Source of the DNA: Chloroflexota bacterium
Lineage (GTDB): Bacteria > Chloroflexota > Anaerolineae > Ardenticatenales > Ardenticatenaceae
DNA: 6,609 nucleotides
Reading direction: 5' to 3'
NCBI GenBank assembly: GCA_003520455.1
Contig: DOUV01000229.1
Span: forward strand, 1 to 6,609
The stretch's first letter is position 1. Every line of letters starts with the position of its first letter. This document shows positions 1 through 5,057 of the stretch, piece by piece. The notes below the pieces were generated by a model that was not told the origin of the DNA, ran no database searches, and was given only the letters and a program-made list of their open reading frames with translations. A program made the translations under genes and the position numbers.

Positions 1-498
1 CTGGACCGGCTCGGCAAGATGGCCCGCGGCCACGGCAACGGTTGGGGCAGTGACAAGACGGCGATGCACCAGGGCTATCCGACCATCAACCTCAACCTGG
101 CCCTGTTGGCCCCGCTTGTGCGCCCTCACCTCAGCGTGCTGGATGGCTTCATCGCGATGGAGGGTGCCGGACCGGTGAATGGCGAGCCGGTGCCCTGGGG
201 AATCGCCGTGGCCGGGACCGACTCGCTCGCAGTGGACATCTTGACAGCCCGCCTGATGGGGTTCGGCCTCAACGAAGTAGGCTACCTGCACTACTGCGCC
301 ACACTCGGACTGGGCTGCGCCGATCTGGCCCGGGTTGAAGTGGTGGGCAACATCGCGCAAGAAGCCGTGGCGCGCGCCTTCAAGCCTCACCCGCGCCACG
401 AGGAGCAACGCCGCTGGCAGCGGGCTGGAGCCCTGGAATTTCTCCGGCGGACTCTTCCCACCGCCCCAACGCCCGCCCCAGAGGTCTCTGCTTCGTGA
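1..498 (+). CDS. DUF362 domain protein, C-terminal part (5' end outside window)
   Basis: The reading frame is open from base 1 and ends at TGA 496-498, giving about 165 visible residues; the ATG at 19 is internal, because the frame continues upstream of it. The segment around 'DGFIAMEGAGPVNGEP', followed by 'AGTDSLAVDILTARLMGF' and 'VEVVGN', has the typical pattern of the end of DUF362 proteins: a glycine-rich MEG-x-GPVNG stretch, then a GTD-x-AVD helix. DUF362 proteins are poorly characterised, and some carry iron-sulfur clusters. No ferredoxin-type cysteine cluster is visible in this part. The last 40 residues are charged and proline-rich and look like a non-conserved tail. The stop overlaps the GTG start of the following radical SAM reading frame in a GTGA, which indicates translational coupling. 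The family call is from recognition of the motif. The biological role is unknown. Confidence 0.8.
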   Translation: MDRLGKMARGHGNGWGSDKTAMHQGYPTINLNLALLAPLVRPHLSVLDGFIAMEGAGPVNGEPVPWGIAVAGTDSLAVDILTARLMGFGLNEVGYLHYCATLGLGCADLARVEVVGNIAQEAVARAFKPHPRHEEQRRWQRAGALEFLRRTLPTAPTPAPEVSAS

Positions 499-665
499 TC
501 CCGCGAACAACGCGCGGGCTCGCGCTCCACGCACTCCGCACGCTGTTTCCGCTCGATGGCTCGCTCCCTGATGGGCACAGCCTGCCGCCGGACGTCGTCG
601 TATTGGTCCCCACGCTGCGCTGCAACCTGCGCTGCCCCTACTGCTTCCAACGGAATGAAAACGGG
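495..665 (+). pseudogene. Radical SAM protein, truncated N-terminal fragment
   Basis: A GTG start at 495 overlaps the upstream stop. About 57 residues read as a genuine N-terminus: a short basic/hydrophobic segment, then 'VVVLVPTLRCNLRCPYCFQR', in which Cys43, Cys47 and Cys50 form the CxxxCxxC motif that binds the radical SAM [4Fe-4S] cluster. Strand position, aromatic residue before the last Cys and the preceding hydrophobic strand all fit the family. After about residue 57 homology-like sequence stops; the frame stays open to 827 only as an Arg/Pro-rich shadow antisense to proC. Radical SAM enzymes normally need about 200 further residues to form the barrel, so this fragment cannot be a working enzyme. 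The pair DUF362 + radical SAM was probably an operon. The cut could be a real rearrangement or an assembly join. Confidence 0.8.
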
Positions 666-691
666 CTCGCCTGGCATCCCCAGCACGAGCC
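658..691 (-). terminator. Hairpin with short U-tract downstream of proC
   Basis: Read on the minus strand, just after the proC stop, arms GGCTCG (686-691) and CGAGCC (664-669) enclose an inner stem CTGG/CCAG (680-683 with 671-674) with loop 675-679, followed by CG and TTTT (658-661). This looks like an intrinsic terminator for proC with a short U-run. It also coincides with the end of the truncated radical SAM gene. It could instead be part of a dispersed palindromic repeat. Confidence 0.5.
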
Positions 692-702
692 TGAAGCCCG
701 AG

Positions 703-1518
703 CTACTTGCCCCCCAGATCCACCGACCGACGGTAGGCGGCCCAGACAGCGTCGGCCAGCACGGTGCGCAGGCCGCCACGCTCGGCCTCGTAGAGCGCGG
801 CGGCGCTGGTCCCGCCGGGACTGGTAACGGCGTTGCGCAGCTCGGCCGGGTGTTTGCCGGAGCGCAACGCATAGCGCACCGAACCGAGCATGGTTTGCAT
901 CACCAGCCGCTCGGCGATCCAACGCGGGAAGCCCATATGCACCCCGGCGTCGATCAGGGCCTCCATCAGCAAAAAGAAGTAGGCCGGCCCCGTACCGCTA
1001 AGGGCCGTCGCCATGTCGAGGTAGTGCTCCTCCTCGACGAAGATCTCGTCACCAAGCGCGCCGAGAATCAGGCGCGCTCGTTCCCGCTGCTTGGCCGTGA
1101 CCTCGCGTGTCGCCGTCCAGACCGTGATCCCCTCGCCGATCTGAGCGGGTGTGTTGGGCATCGAGCGCACGATGGCCGGATGGTCCAGCGCCTCGGCGAA
1201 GCGGTGGATGGGGGCGCCGGCCACGATCGAGATCACCAGGGTCTCGGGGCGAATCGCCGGGCGCACCTGGGGCAGCACCTTGGGCAGTGTCTGCGGCTTG
1301 ACCGAGAAGATCACAATGTCTGCTACCGCCGCCGCTGCCTGATTGTCATCCGTGGCCCGGACATGCCAGCCGTGTTCGAGTTGGCGGCGGCGCTCCTCGC
1401 GTGGCGCCGTGGCAATGACCTGGTTTGGCGCCAGCAGTTCGCGGCGCAGCAGCCCTCCAATCATGGCGTCGGCCATCTGGCCGGCGCCGATAAAGGCGAG
1501 TGTTTGATCCTGGAGCAC
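703..1518 (-). CDS. proC: Pyrroline-5-carboxylate reductase
   Basis: Catalyses the last step of proline synthesis: NAD(P)H-dependent reduction of 1-pyrroline-5-carboxylate to L-proline in the cytosol. From GTG 1516-1518 the product is 271 residues, the usual length for this family. The N-terminal Rossmann fold begins at once, with 'FIGAGQMADAMIGGLL' (GxGxM at about 11-15), then 'SVKPQ' (72-76) and 'MPNTPA' (120-125). The C-terminal dimerisation and substrate domain has 'LSGTGPAYFFLLMEAL' (from 173) and 'VTSPGGTSAAAL' (from 231), both signatures of P5C reductase. I chose the GTG over the ATG at 1564-1566 because the extra 16 residues are not family-like, the ATG has AGGAG directly against it with no spacing, and the GTG is preceded by GAGGG at a workable distance. 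The gene looks intact. It is alone on its strand, with a terminator-like hairpin after the stop and a palindromic repeat about 50 bp upstream. Confidence 0.95.
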   Translation of the reverse strand: MLQDQTLAFIGAGQMADAMIGGLLRRELLAPNQVIATAPREERRRQLEHGWHVRATDDNQAAAAVADIVIFSVKPQTLPKVLPQVRPAIRPETLVISIVAGAPIHRFAEALDHPAIVRSMPNTPAQIGEGITVWTATREVTAKQRERARLILGALGDEIFVEEEHYLDMATALSGTGPAYFFLLMEALIDAGVHMGFPRWIAERLVMQTMLGSVRYALRSGKHPAELRNAVTSPGGTSAAALYEAERGGLRTVLADAVWAAYRRSVDLGGK

Positions 1519-1571
1519 AGCTTTCCCTCTTCCCCAGCTTGTAAACAGTAACGTGCTACCCGACATCTCCT

Positions 1572-1643
1572 AAAAGGAATCGCTCAAATTGGAGTAGCGT
1601 GCGCGGATCAGGTGCGACGCACTTCGGAAAGTGCGTCGCACCT
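1572..1643 (+). repeat. Leader-plus-palindrome repeat, copy A
   Basis: A leader at 1572-1596 (begins AAAAGGAATCGCTC) matches the leader at 3336-3360 at 22 of 25 positions. Thirty-eight bases after its first base comes a perfect inverted repeat with 15-bp arms, 1610-1624 and 1629-1643 (AGGTGCGACGCACTT and its complement), around the tetraloop CGGA. Both copies keep the same leader-to-hairpin spacing. Read as RNA this is a very stable stem-loop, with no U-run on the plus strand, so it is not an obvious terminator. It lies 54 bp upstream of the proC start, in the 5' region of that gene. Confidence 0.75.
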
Positions 1644-1799
1644 CCGCTTCGGCCCAGCGCACGGTATTCCAGGTCGGACCGCCGTCGAAAATAATAGCAT
1701 GAACGGCACACAACGCCAGTGCGGGTACCACAGCCGACGACGGAACCATCGCCCCCACAGGGGAACAGTTCGGGGCGGCGATCAGGCACACCGGAACGC

Positions 1800-1950
1800 G
1801 CGGCTAGAACATCGGTCAAGTAGTCGTTGCGCGGGTGAGAACGTGGTTCGTAGTAGGGGCGCACGGCCGTGCGCCCCGACGAACCTGAAAGCACCTTCAC
1901 AAGGCGCTTTGCAATCGTCTCGGTGACTACTTGACCGGCGCTCTAGTCGC
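1800..1950. mobile_element. MITE-like element 1 with nested inverted repeats
   Basis: Terminal inverted repeats at 1800-1825 and 1925-1950 match at 22 of 26 positions; the inner 13 bp (CGGTCAAGTAGTC at 1813-1825, GACTACTTGACCG at 1925-1937) match perfectly. Inside lie a second pair of arms, GTTCGT (1846-1851) with ACGAAC (1879-1884), around a perfect 22-bp palindrome at 1856-1877 centred on CACGGCCGTG. A second hairpin follows, AAAGCACCTT (1888-1897) with AAGGCGCTTT (1901-1910), nine of ten pairs. At 151 bp it has no coding capacity. A related element lies at 4521-4681 in the same orientation. Each end carries an outward-facing TTGACC, which resembles a -35 box, but I see no matching -10. The exact ends and any target-site duplication could not be fixed. 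Confidence 0.75.
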
Positions 1951-1982
1951 GGCGTGGACTTTTCAGGAGTATCCTCGCTCGA

Positions 1983-2612
1983 GTGGCAAGGCAACCGTTG
2001 AAGACCACCGGCCAGGCTTCAAAGCGGGCTGATCATCGTGGTAACCACTTTGCCGTTCCTTGGCCGGGGTGCCGGCTACTCTCTGGCTCCGGCAGGTCCA
2101 TCCTTTCAGAACGGGGACGCGGTGTTCTGGCGGGCGATTCGCACTCCGGTTCCGATCGCAGCACGCGTCAGATTCCCACAAATGGAACAGGGCCGGTTAT
2201 AATCAGCGGGTGGTTGGTCCCCGCGACGAACCGCCACATCAGGATCACGAACGGCTTTGGCGGCCGGACAGTGTTCAACAATGGACGCGGCACGGTCTAC
2301 CATGAGGGAGTCGATTATGGGGCGTCGGCCGGCACGGCGATTCGAGCAGCAGCCCCTGGAACGGCCCTGCTGGCGGAATCTCTGACGGTGCGGGGCAACA
2401 CTGTCTTCCTGGACCATGGGGCCGGCGTCCTGAGCGGCTACTTCCACATGAGCCAGATCGATGTCAAGCCCGGTGACACAGTGCAGGCGGGGGATATCAT
2501 CGGCAAGGTCGGCGCGACCGGCCTCGCGAGCGGTCCCCACCTCCACTGGGAAGTCCGGGTCAACGGGCGTTGGGTCAATCCCAGGCCCTGGCTCCAGCGC
2601 CGCTTCCCATAA
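1983..2612 (+). CDS. M23/LytM family metallopeptidase with probable frameshifts in the N-terminal third
   Basis: Zinc endopeptidases of this family cut peptide cross-links in peptidoglycan, usually outside the cytoplasmic membrane. From about residue 75 of 209 the domain is complete: 'NGFGGR', then HEGVD with zinc ligands His107 and Asp111, 'YFHMS' with His155, 'GDIIGKVGATGLASGPHLHW' with the HxH pair His186/His188, and a short C-terminal end. The first 70 residues in this frame are Arg/Ser/Gly-rich and unlike a protein. In the +1 frame, open from 2002 to 2199, there is instead 'GLIIVVTTLPFLGRGAGYSL', which would form a signal peptide or membrane anchor right after the basic 'KTTGQASKR' of the first frame. 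Two compensating indels, near 2025-2028 and 2190-2200, would join everything into one secreted enzyme. GTG 1983 has AGGAG at 1965-1969, 13 bases away, so the start is uncertain. The domain itself is intact. Confidence 0.85.
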   Translation: MARQPLKTTGQASKRADHRGNHFAVPWPGCRLLSGSGRSILSERGRGVLAGDSHSGSDRSTRQIPTNGTGPVIISGWLVPATNRHIRITNGFGGRTVFNNGRGTVYHEGVDYGASAGTAIRAAAPGTALLAESLTVRGNTVFLDHGAGVLSGYFHMSQIDVKPGDTVQAGDIIGKVGATGLASGPHLHWEVRVNGRWVNPRPWLQRRFP

Positions 2613-3335
2613 ACGGCGGACCACGCCCGCAGCACTGCCTCAACGCGGTATCGCGTTGCGGTGTCCAGGAGCACGAGTAGCACGTAGCAGACCCACCCGT
2701 TCCGCTCGTCGCTCTTGCCGTCGTGATAGCTGAACCAGCGGTGATCGGCGGGTGCCGATCACACCGCGAAGTGGCGAGGGGCCTCGCCCGCACCACGTGC
2801 CTGGCCCCGGCCGCTCGTGCTGGCCGGTTGGAAGAAGCTGTCGGCCGAGGCACCGAAGACCGCACCGCCGGAGCATGAGGGGGCAATTCTCACCGGTGGC
2901 ACCGAAGCGGCGAGAGGCTGCCGGTCGTCGAGGCGGACAACCGGAAGAGCGAGAACAGGTTATCAGTCCAAGAACGAGAATAGCACCTGTTTTTGCATCT
3001 ATAGGGTAGAACATTTGACTCTGGAAACAAGTCGCGGTTTGTTGTAGACTACGCTGGTCAACAGGATCGTTCAACCATATTCTCCTGTAGCTCCCGATTC
3101 GTACCTCGTCGCACTCTCATCGAAGTCTATTCCATCCAGGTCAGCCCGAATCGGCTGCTTTCGACTTTGTCCTCCCTCATTCGAGGGCTATTCTCACAGT
3201 TTTTTTGAGATCGCGAGGTTACCAACCATTCGTCTACCTGCGTCGCTTGCTACAGAACTGCAAGGTGCACAACGACGGTGCGTTCACCGTTGTCTGGTAC
3301 GCTCATCTCCTCCGCAATCAACCTCATTCTTCCCA
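2613..3335. other. Spacer without a convincing gene; one hairpin and one possible coding relic
   Basis: A strong inverted repeat lies at 2741-2762: GTGATCGGC, loop GGGT, GCCGATCAC. It has no T-run and could act as a processing or weak termination signal after the M23 gene. On the minus strand, about 2756 to 2613 can be read as 'DHRWFSYHDGKSDERNGW' and on into a hydrophobic stretch with about 80% GC at third positions, but the frame is closed by TGA just upstream and runs antisense into M23; I do not recognise it. Base composition drops in GC from about 2950 to 3350, as expected of intergenic DNA. A T7 run at 3200-3206 has no adjacent stem. A hairpin CGGTG-CGTT-CACCG is present near 3280. Confidence 0.45.
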
Positions 3336-3395
3336 AAAAGGATTCGCTCACATTGGAATATAGTGTGCTGGGCGGGCGAGGGCAGTGCCCTCACC
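3336..3395 (+). repeat. Leader-plus-palindrome repeat, copy B
   Basis: The leader at 3336-3360 (begins AAAAGGATTCGCTC) matches copy A at 22 of 25 positions. Its palindrome, arms GGCGAGGGCA (3375-3384) and TGCCCTCACC (3386-3395), pairs at nine of ten positions and starts 39 bases after the first leader base, against 38 in copy A. The arm sequence is unrelated to that of copy A apart from the GG.G start and C.CACC end, so structure and spacing are conserved while sequence is not. It lies just upstream of the histidine kinase relic. Confidence 0.65.
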
Positions 3396-3494
3396 TACCC
3401 CTTACACGATCCGAATAAGAGCGAAAGGATTTGGATCAGTTCTCGTCCAGCGAGCACCGGATACCGGGCACGTGATACCGAAGACTCGCCGGAG

Positions 3495-3653
3495 CGGCAG
3501 GGCACGCTCGTGGATGGTGACCTCGAGATCGAATCTGCGCCGGGGCATGGGATCGCAGTGGATGCGCAACGTGCCCTTGATGCGCCCTCGAATAGGGCGC
3601 ACCGGGCGAAGGGAGCGATTCACCATGACGCCGATTCGCGTTCTCCTGGTTGA
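3495..3653 (+). pseudogene. Decayed C-terminus of a sensor histidine kinase
   Basis: An open frame ending at TGA 3651-3653 contains, from base 3507, 'LVDGDLEIESAPGHGIAVDA', followed by a short variable tail. This matches the end of the HATPase domain in NarX/LiaS-type kinases (pattern R-x-x-LVGG-x-LEIxSAPGxGTxVxxxxPL), which binds ATP and delivers phosphate to a partner regulator. Upstream, where the G-box (GLGLxGMRERA) should be, the sequence reads as broken pieces in different frames: 'EHRIPGT' in one frame, then a stop, and 'SPERQGT' in another. No H-box, dimerisation domain or sensor region exists within the preceding 900 bases. The relic sits directly before, and overlaps by 29 bases, a NarL-type regulator, which is the normal position of the partner kinase gene. 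The identification rests on a short segment but the motif is distinctive. Confidence 0.65.
3581..3601 (+). other. GC-rich hairpin just upstream of the response regulator RBS
   Basis: TGCGCCCT (3581-3588) and AGGGCGCA (3594-3601) form a perfect 8-bp stem with the loop CGAAT. It ends nine bases before the GGGAG ribosome binding site (3611-3615). It could protect the 5' end of a processed mRNA or modulate translation. There is no U-run. Confidence 0.5.
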
Positions 3654-4266
3654 TGATCACACCCTCTTCCGGGCCGGGATTCGGGTGCTGCTTCAAGACC
3701 AGGTCGACATCGAGGTTGTCGCCGAAACCGGCGATCCTCTCGCGGCGCTCCAGTTGATCGAGACGCACCGGCCCGACGTCGTCCTGATGGATATCTCGAT
3801 GCCGGGACTGAGTGGGCTGGAGGCGACGGTCCAGGTGGTACACGCATTTCCGCATGTCCGCGTCATTATTCTCTCGATGTACCCCGACGAAGAATATGTC
3901 TCCCATGCGCTCCACGCGGGGGCGGCCGGTTACCTGCTCAAAGAGGCAGCGGTCGCCGAACTCGGAATCGCTGTGAGGGCGGCCGCCCGCGGCGAAACCT
4001 ATCTCAGTCCGCAGGTCTCCACGCAGGTCGTCATCGAGTACAAGCAGCGAGCCAGATCGATCAAGCGCCTGACACCCCGCCAACGCGAAATTCTGCGACT
4101 CATCGCTAAAGGCTATAGCTCGACCCAAATCGCTGAGGCCCTGTTCCTGAGCGTGAAAACTGTGGAGAGCCACCGCACTGAGTTGATGAAGCGCCTCGCC
4201 ATTCATGACATCGCCGGCCTCGTGCGTTACGCCATTCGAGTCGGGCTGGTGACACCCGACGAATAG
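3625..4266 (+). CDS. NarL/LuxR-type DNA-binding response regulator
   Basis: A 213-residue two-domain regulator of usual length. The receiver domain begins at once: 'MTPIRVLLVDDHTLFRAGI' with acidic pair Asp10/Asp11, phospho-acceptor Asp56 in 'PDVVLMDISMPGLSG', Ser84 at the switch position and Lys106 in 'GYLLKEA'. A linker follows, then a LuxR-type helix-turn-helix at about 147-207: 'LTPRQREILRLIAKGYSSTQ', then 'LFLSVKTVESHRTELMKRL'. All key residues are present, so phosphorylation-controlled transcriptional regulation is expected. ATG 3625 is chosen because GGGAG lies nine bases upstream and the receiver fold starts there; the same frame is open back to 3385 but that part is not protein-like. 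The kinase that should precede it is only a relic, so this is probably an orphan regulator or uses another kinase. The target genes cannot be read from the sequence. Confidence 0.95.
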   Translation: MTPIRVLLVDDHTLFRAGIRVLLQDQVDIEVVAETGDPLAALQLIETHRPDVVLMDISMPGLSGLEATVQVVHAFPHVRVIILSMYPDEEYVSHALHAGAAGYLLKEAAVAELGIAVRAAARGETYLSPQVSTQVVIEYKQRARSIKRLTPRQREILRLIAKGYSSTQIAEALFLSVKTVESHRTELMKRLAIHDIAGLVRYAIRVGLVTPDE

Positions 4267-4351
4267 CCACCTCCCCTCCGTCCCACTTGCCGCCGGGAAG
4301 GAGTCCCCACATCCGGTTCACTCGCCTCCCGCCCTCTTCCTTCACAATTAA

Positions 4352-4382
4352 GGTCTTTCCTGCACACAGTTCGGGTCTTTCC
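4352..4382 (+). promoter_or_regulatory. Phased direct repeat GGTCTTTCC, possible protein binding site
   Basis: GGTCTTTCC occurs at 4352-4360 and again at 4374-4382, 22 bases apart, about two helical turns. This spacing would put both sites on one face of the DNA. A TTGACG at 4404-4409 lies downstream, but the nearest -10-like sequence, GATAAT at 4433-4438, is 23 bases further and too far for a standard promoter. The nearest downstream gene is the receiver protein at 5058. Binding by the neighbouring regulator is speculation. Confidence 0.3.
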
Positions 4383-4455
4383 CGGATAGTCTCCGCGCCC
4401 GGTTTGACGTAGCTTATCTCGTGGACAGGGACGATAATACACTTCTCACTGTAGC

Positions 4456-4502
4456 CAGCGATTGTCGCTGTCGAGCGAGCGAAGCCTGATCACCAGCGCT
4501 GG
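4456..4502. repeat. Two small palindromes beside element 2
   Basis: CAGCGA-TTG-TCGCTG (4456-4470) is a perfect 6-bp stem, and CCAGCGCTGG (4493-4502) is a perfect 10-bp palindrome. Both lie just outside the left end of the MITE-like element at 4521. They may be part of a larger structured element or chance products of a GC-rich sequence. Confidence 0.4.
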
Positions 4503-4520
4503 ATCGGGGTGCGCTCGCCC

Positions 4521-4681
4521 CCTGGAACGTCGGTCAAGTAGTTGCGCCACCCAGCGGGATTCGCTCGTAGTAGGCGCTCCAGCCCGCCGGCGACCGCTAT
4601 AGCGGTTACTTCGAATCTGGCAGCGCCGCCCACCTGGGTAACCTCGCTCCCCCTTTCCGACTACTTGGCCGATGCTCCAGG
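4521..4681. mobile_element. MITE-like element 2 with nested inverted repeats
   Basis: Terminal inverted repeats at 4521-4542 and 4660-4681 match at 19 of 22 positions and contain the same core as element 1 (CGGTCAAGTAGT on the left). The left halves are collinear: after the shared core come TTGCGC and then TCGTAGTAGG, 34 bases from the core start here and 35 bases in element 1. Inner arms GATTCG (4558-4563) and CGAATC (4612-4617) enclose a perfect 14-bp palindrome, ACCGCTATAGCGGT (4593-4606). The palindrome differs in sequence from that of element 1 but sits in the same place. At 161 bp it has no coding capacity. A further palindrome, CACGGCCGTG (4682-4691), starts directly at its right end and is identical to the centre of the element 1 palindrome. 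Confidence 0.75.
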
Positions 4682-5057
4682 CACGGCCGTGGAGCACGCG
4701 GCCCAGAGCACTCCCCTCACCGAAGCCAGGCTTGGGCCTGAGTTGGTTGCGGCAATGGCGCTGATCAAGAGAGGCCCGACCCGCAATCGAAGTGCTGCGA
4801 TTCGCCCGCGGCCGCCGAGGCCCTCGTACACCCCTCTCATCGCACTCACAGCCAGCGGCAACGACCTCATCCGGGTGAACGGTTGTGCTTCTGGTGCCAG
4901 CGCTGTCTCCCCCACTCTTTCGGGCTCTGCCCACTCAACGTGTCTACTTGAAGCGTGGGGAAGAGCGATCTGTACTACTATTCCGCGTTGCGAACGGGGC
5001 CCCATGCTGCCAGGCACGATCACGCGACGGCGTTCCCGCTGAAAGGAGCCACCTCTC
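4682..5057. other. Spacer without a recognisable gene
   Basis: One frame on each strand stays open across most of this stretch, but neither translation has a recognisable domain, and both are rich in Arg, Pro and Ser as expected of shadows in GC-rich DNA. The right part holds the promoter-like sequence at 4948-4976 and the ribosome binding site AAGGAG (5043-5048) of the receiver gene. Confidence 0.5.
4948..4976 (+). promoter_or_regulatory. Possible sigma-70-type promoter of the receiver gene
   Basis: TTGAAG (4948-4953) and TGTACT (4971-4976) are separated by 17 bases; each matches the consensus at four of six positions. The expected leader would be about 75 bases. There is no other candidate of equal quality between the element 2 end and the gene. 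Confidence 0.35.

Noticed and set aside
556..1551. Plus-strand open frame of 331 codons
   Set aside because: It is antisense to proC over most of its length, Arg/Gly/His-rich, and shows no domain; it is a shadow of the real gene.
1570..1791. Minus-strand open frame with a hydrophobic middle ('ALALCAVHAIIFDGG')
   Set aside because: Its last third is encoded by the palindrome and leader of repeat copy A, and no ribosome binding site or family similarity was seen.
2640..3074. Minus-strand open frame of 144 codons
   Set aside because: Arg/Cys/Pro-rich with no domain; runs through a hairpin and a lower-GC stretch.
3173..3206. Terminator suggested by the T7 run at 3200
   Set aside because: The nearest stem (CCCTC/GAGGG) ends about 13 bases before the T-run, so they do not form an intrinsic terminator.
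3436..4206. Minus-strand open frame of 256 codons
   Set aside because: It is antisense to the intact NarL-type regulator and has no recognisable domain.
4404..4438. Promoter made of TTGACG and GATAAT
   Set aside because: The 23-base gap is too long for a standard promoter.
4558..4567. GGATTCGCTC-like match between element 2 and the leader of repeat copy B
   Set aside because: Ten bases match but the surrounding sequence does not align; probably coincidental.
4945..4953. Third copy of the element end (CTACTTGAA)
   Set aside because: Only about eight bases match the CTACTTGACC end and no partner repeat is found; compatible with chance.
4542..5042. Plus-strand open frame of 166 codons
   Set aside because: It starts inside the terminal repeat of element 2, has no domain or ribosome binding site, and its composition is that of non-coding GC-rich DNA.
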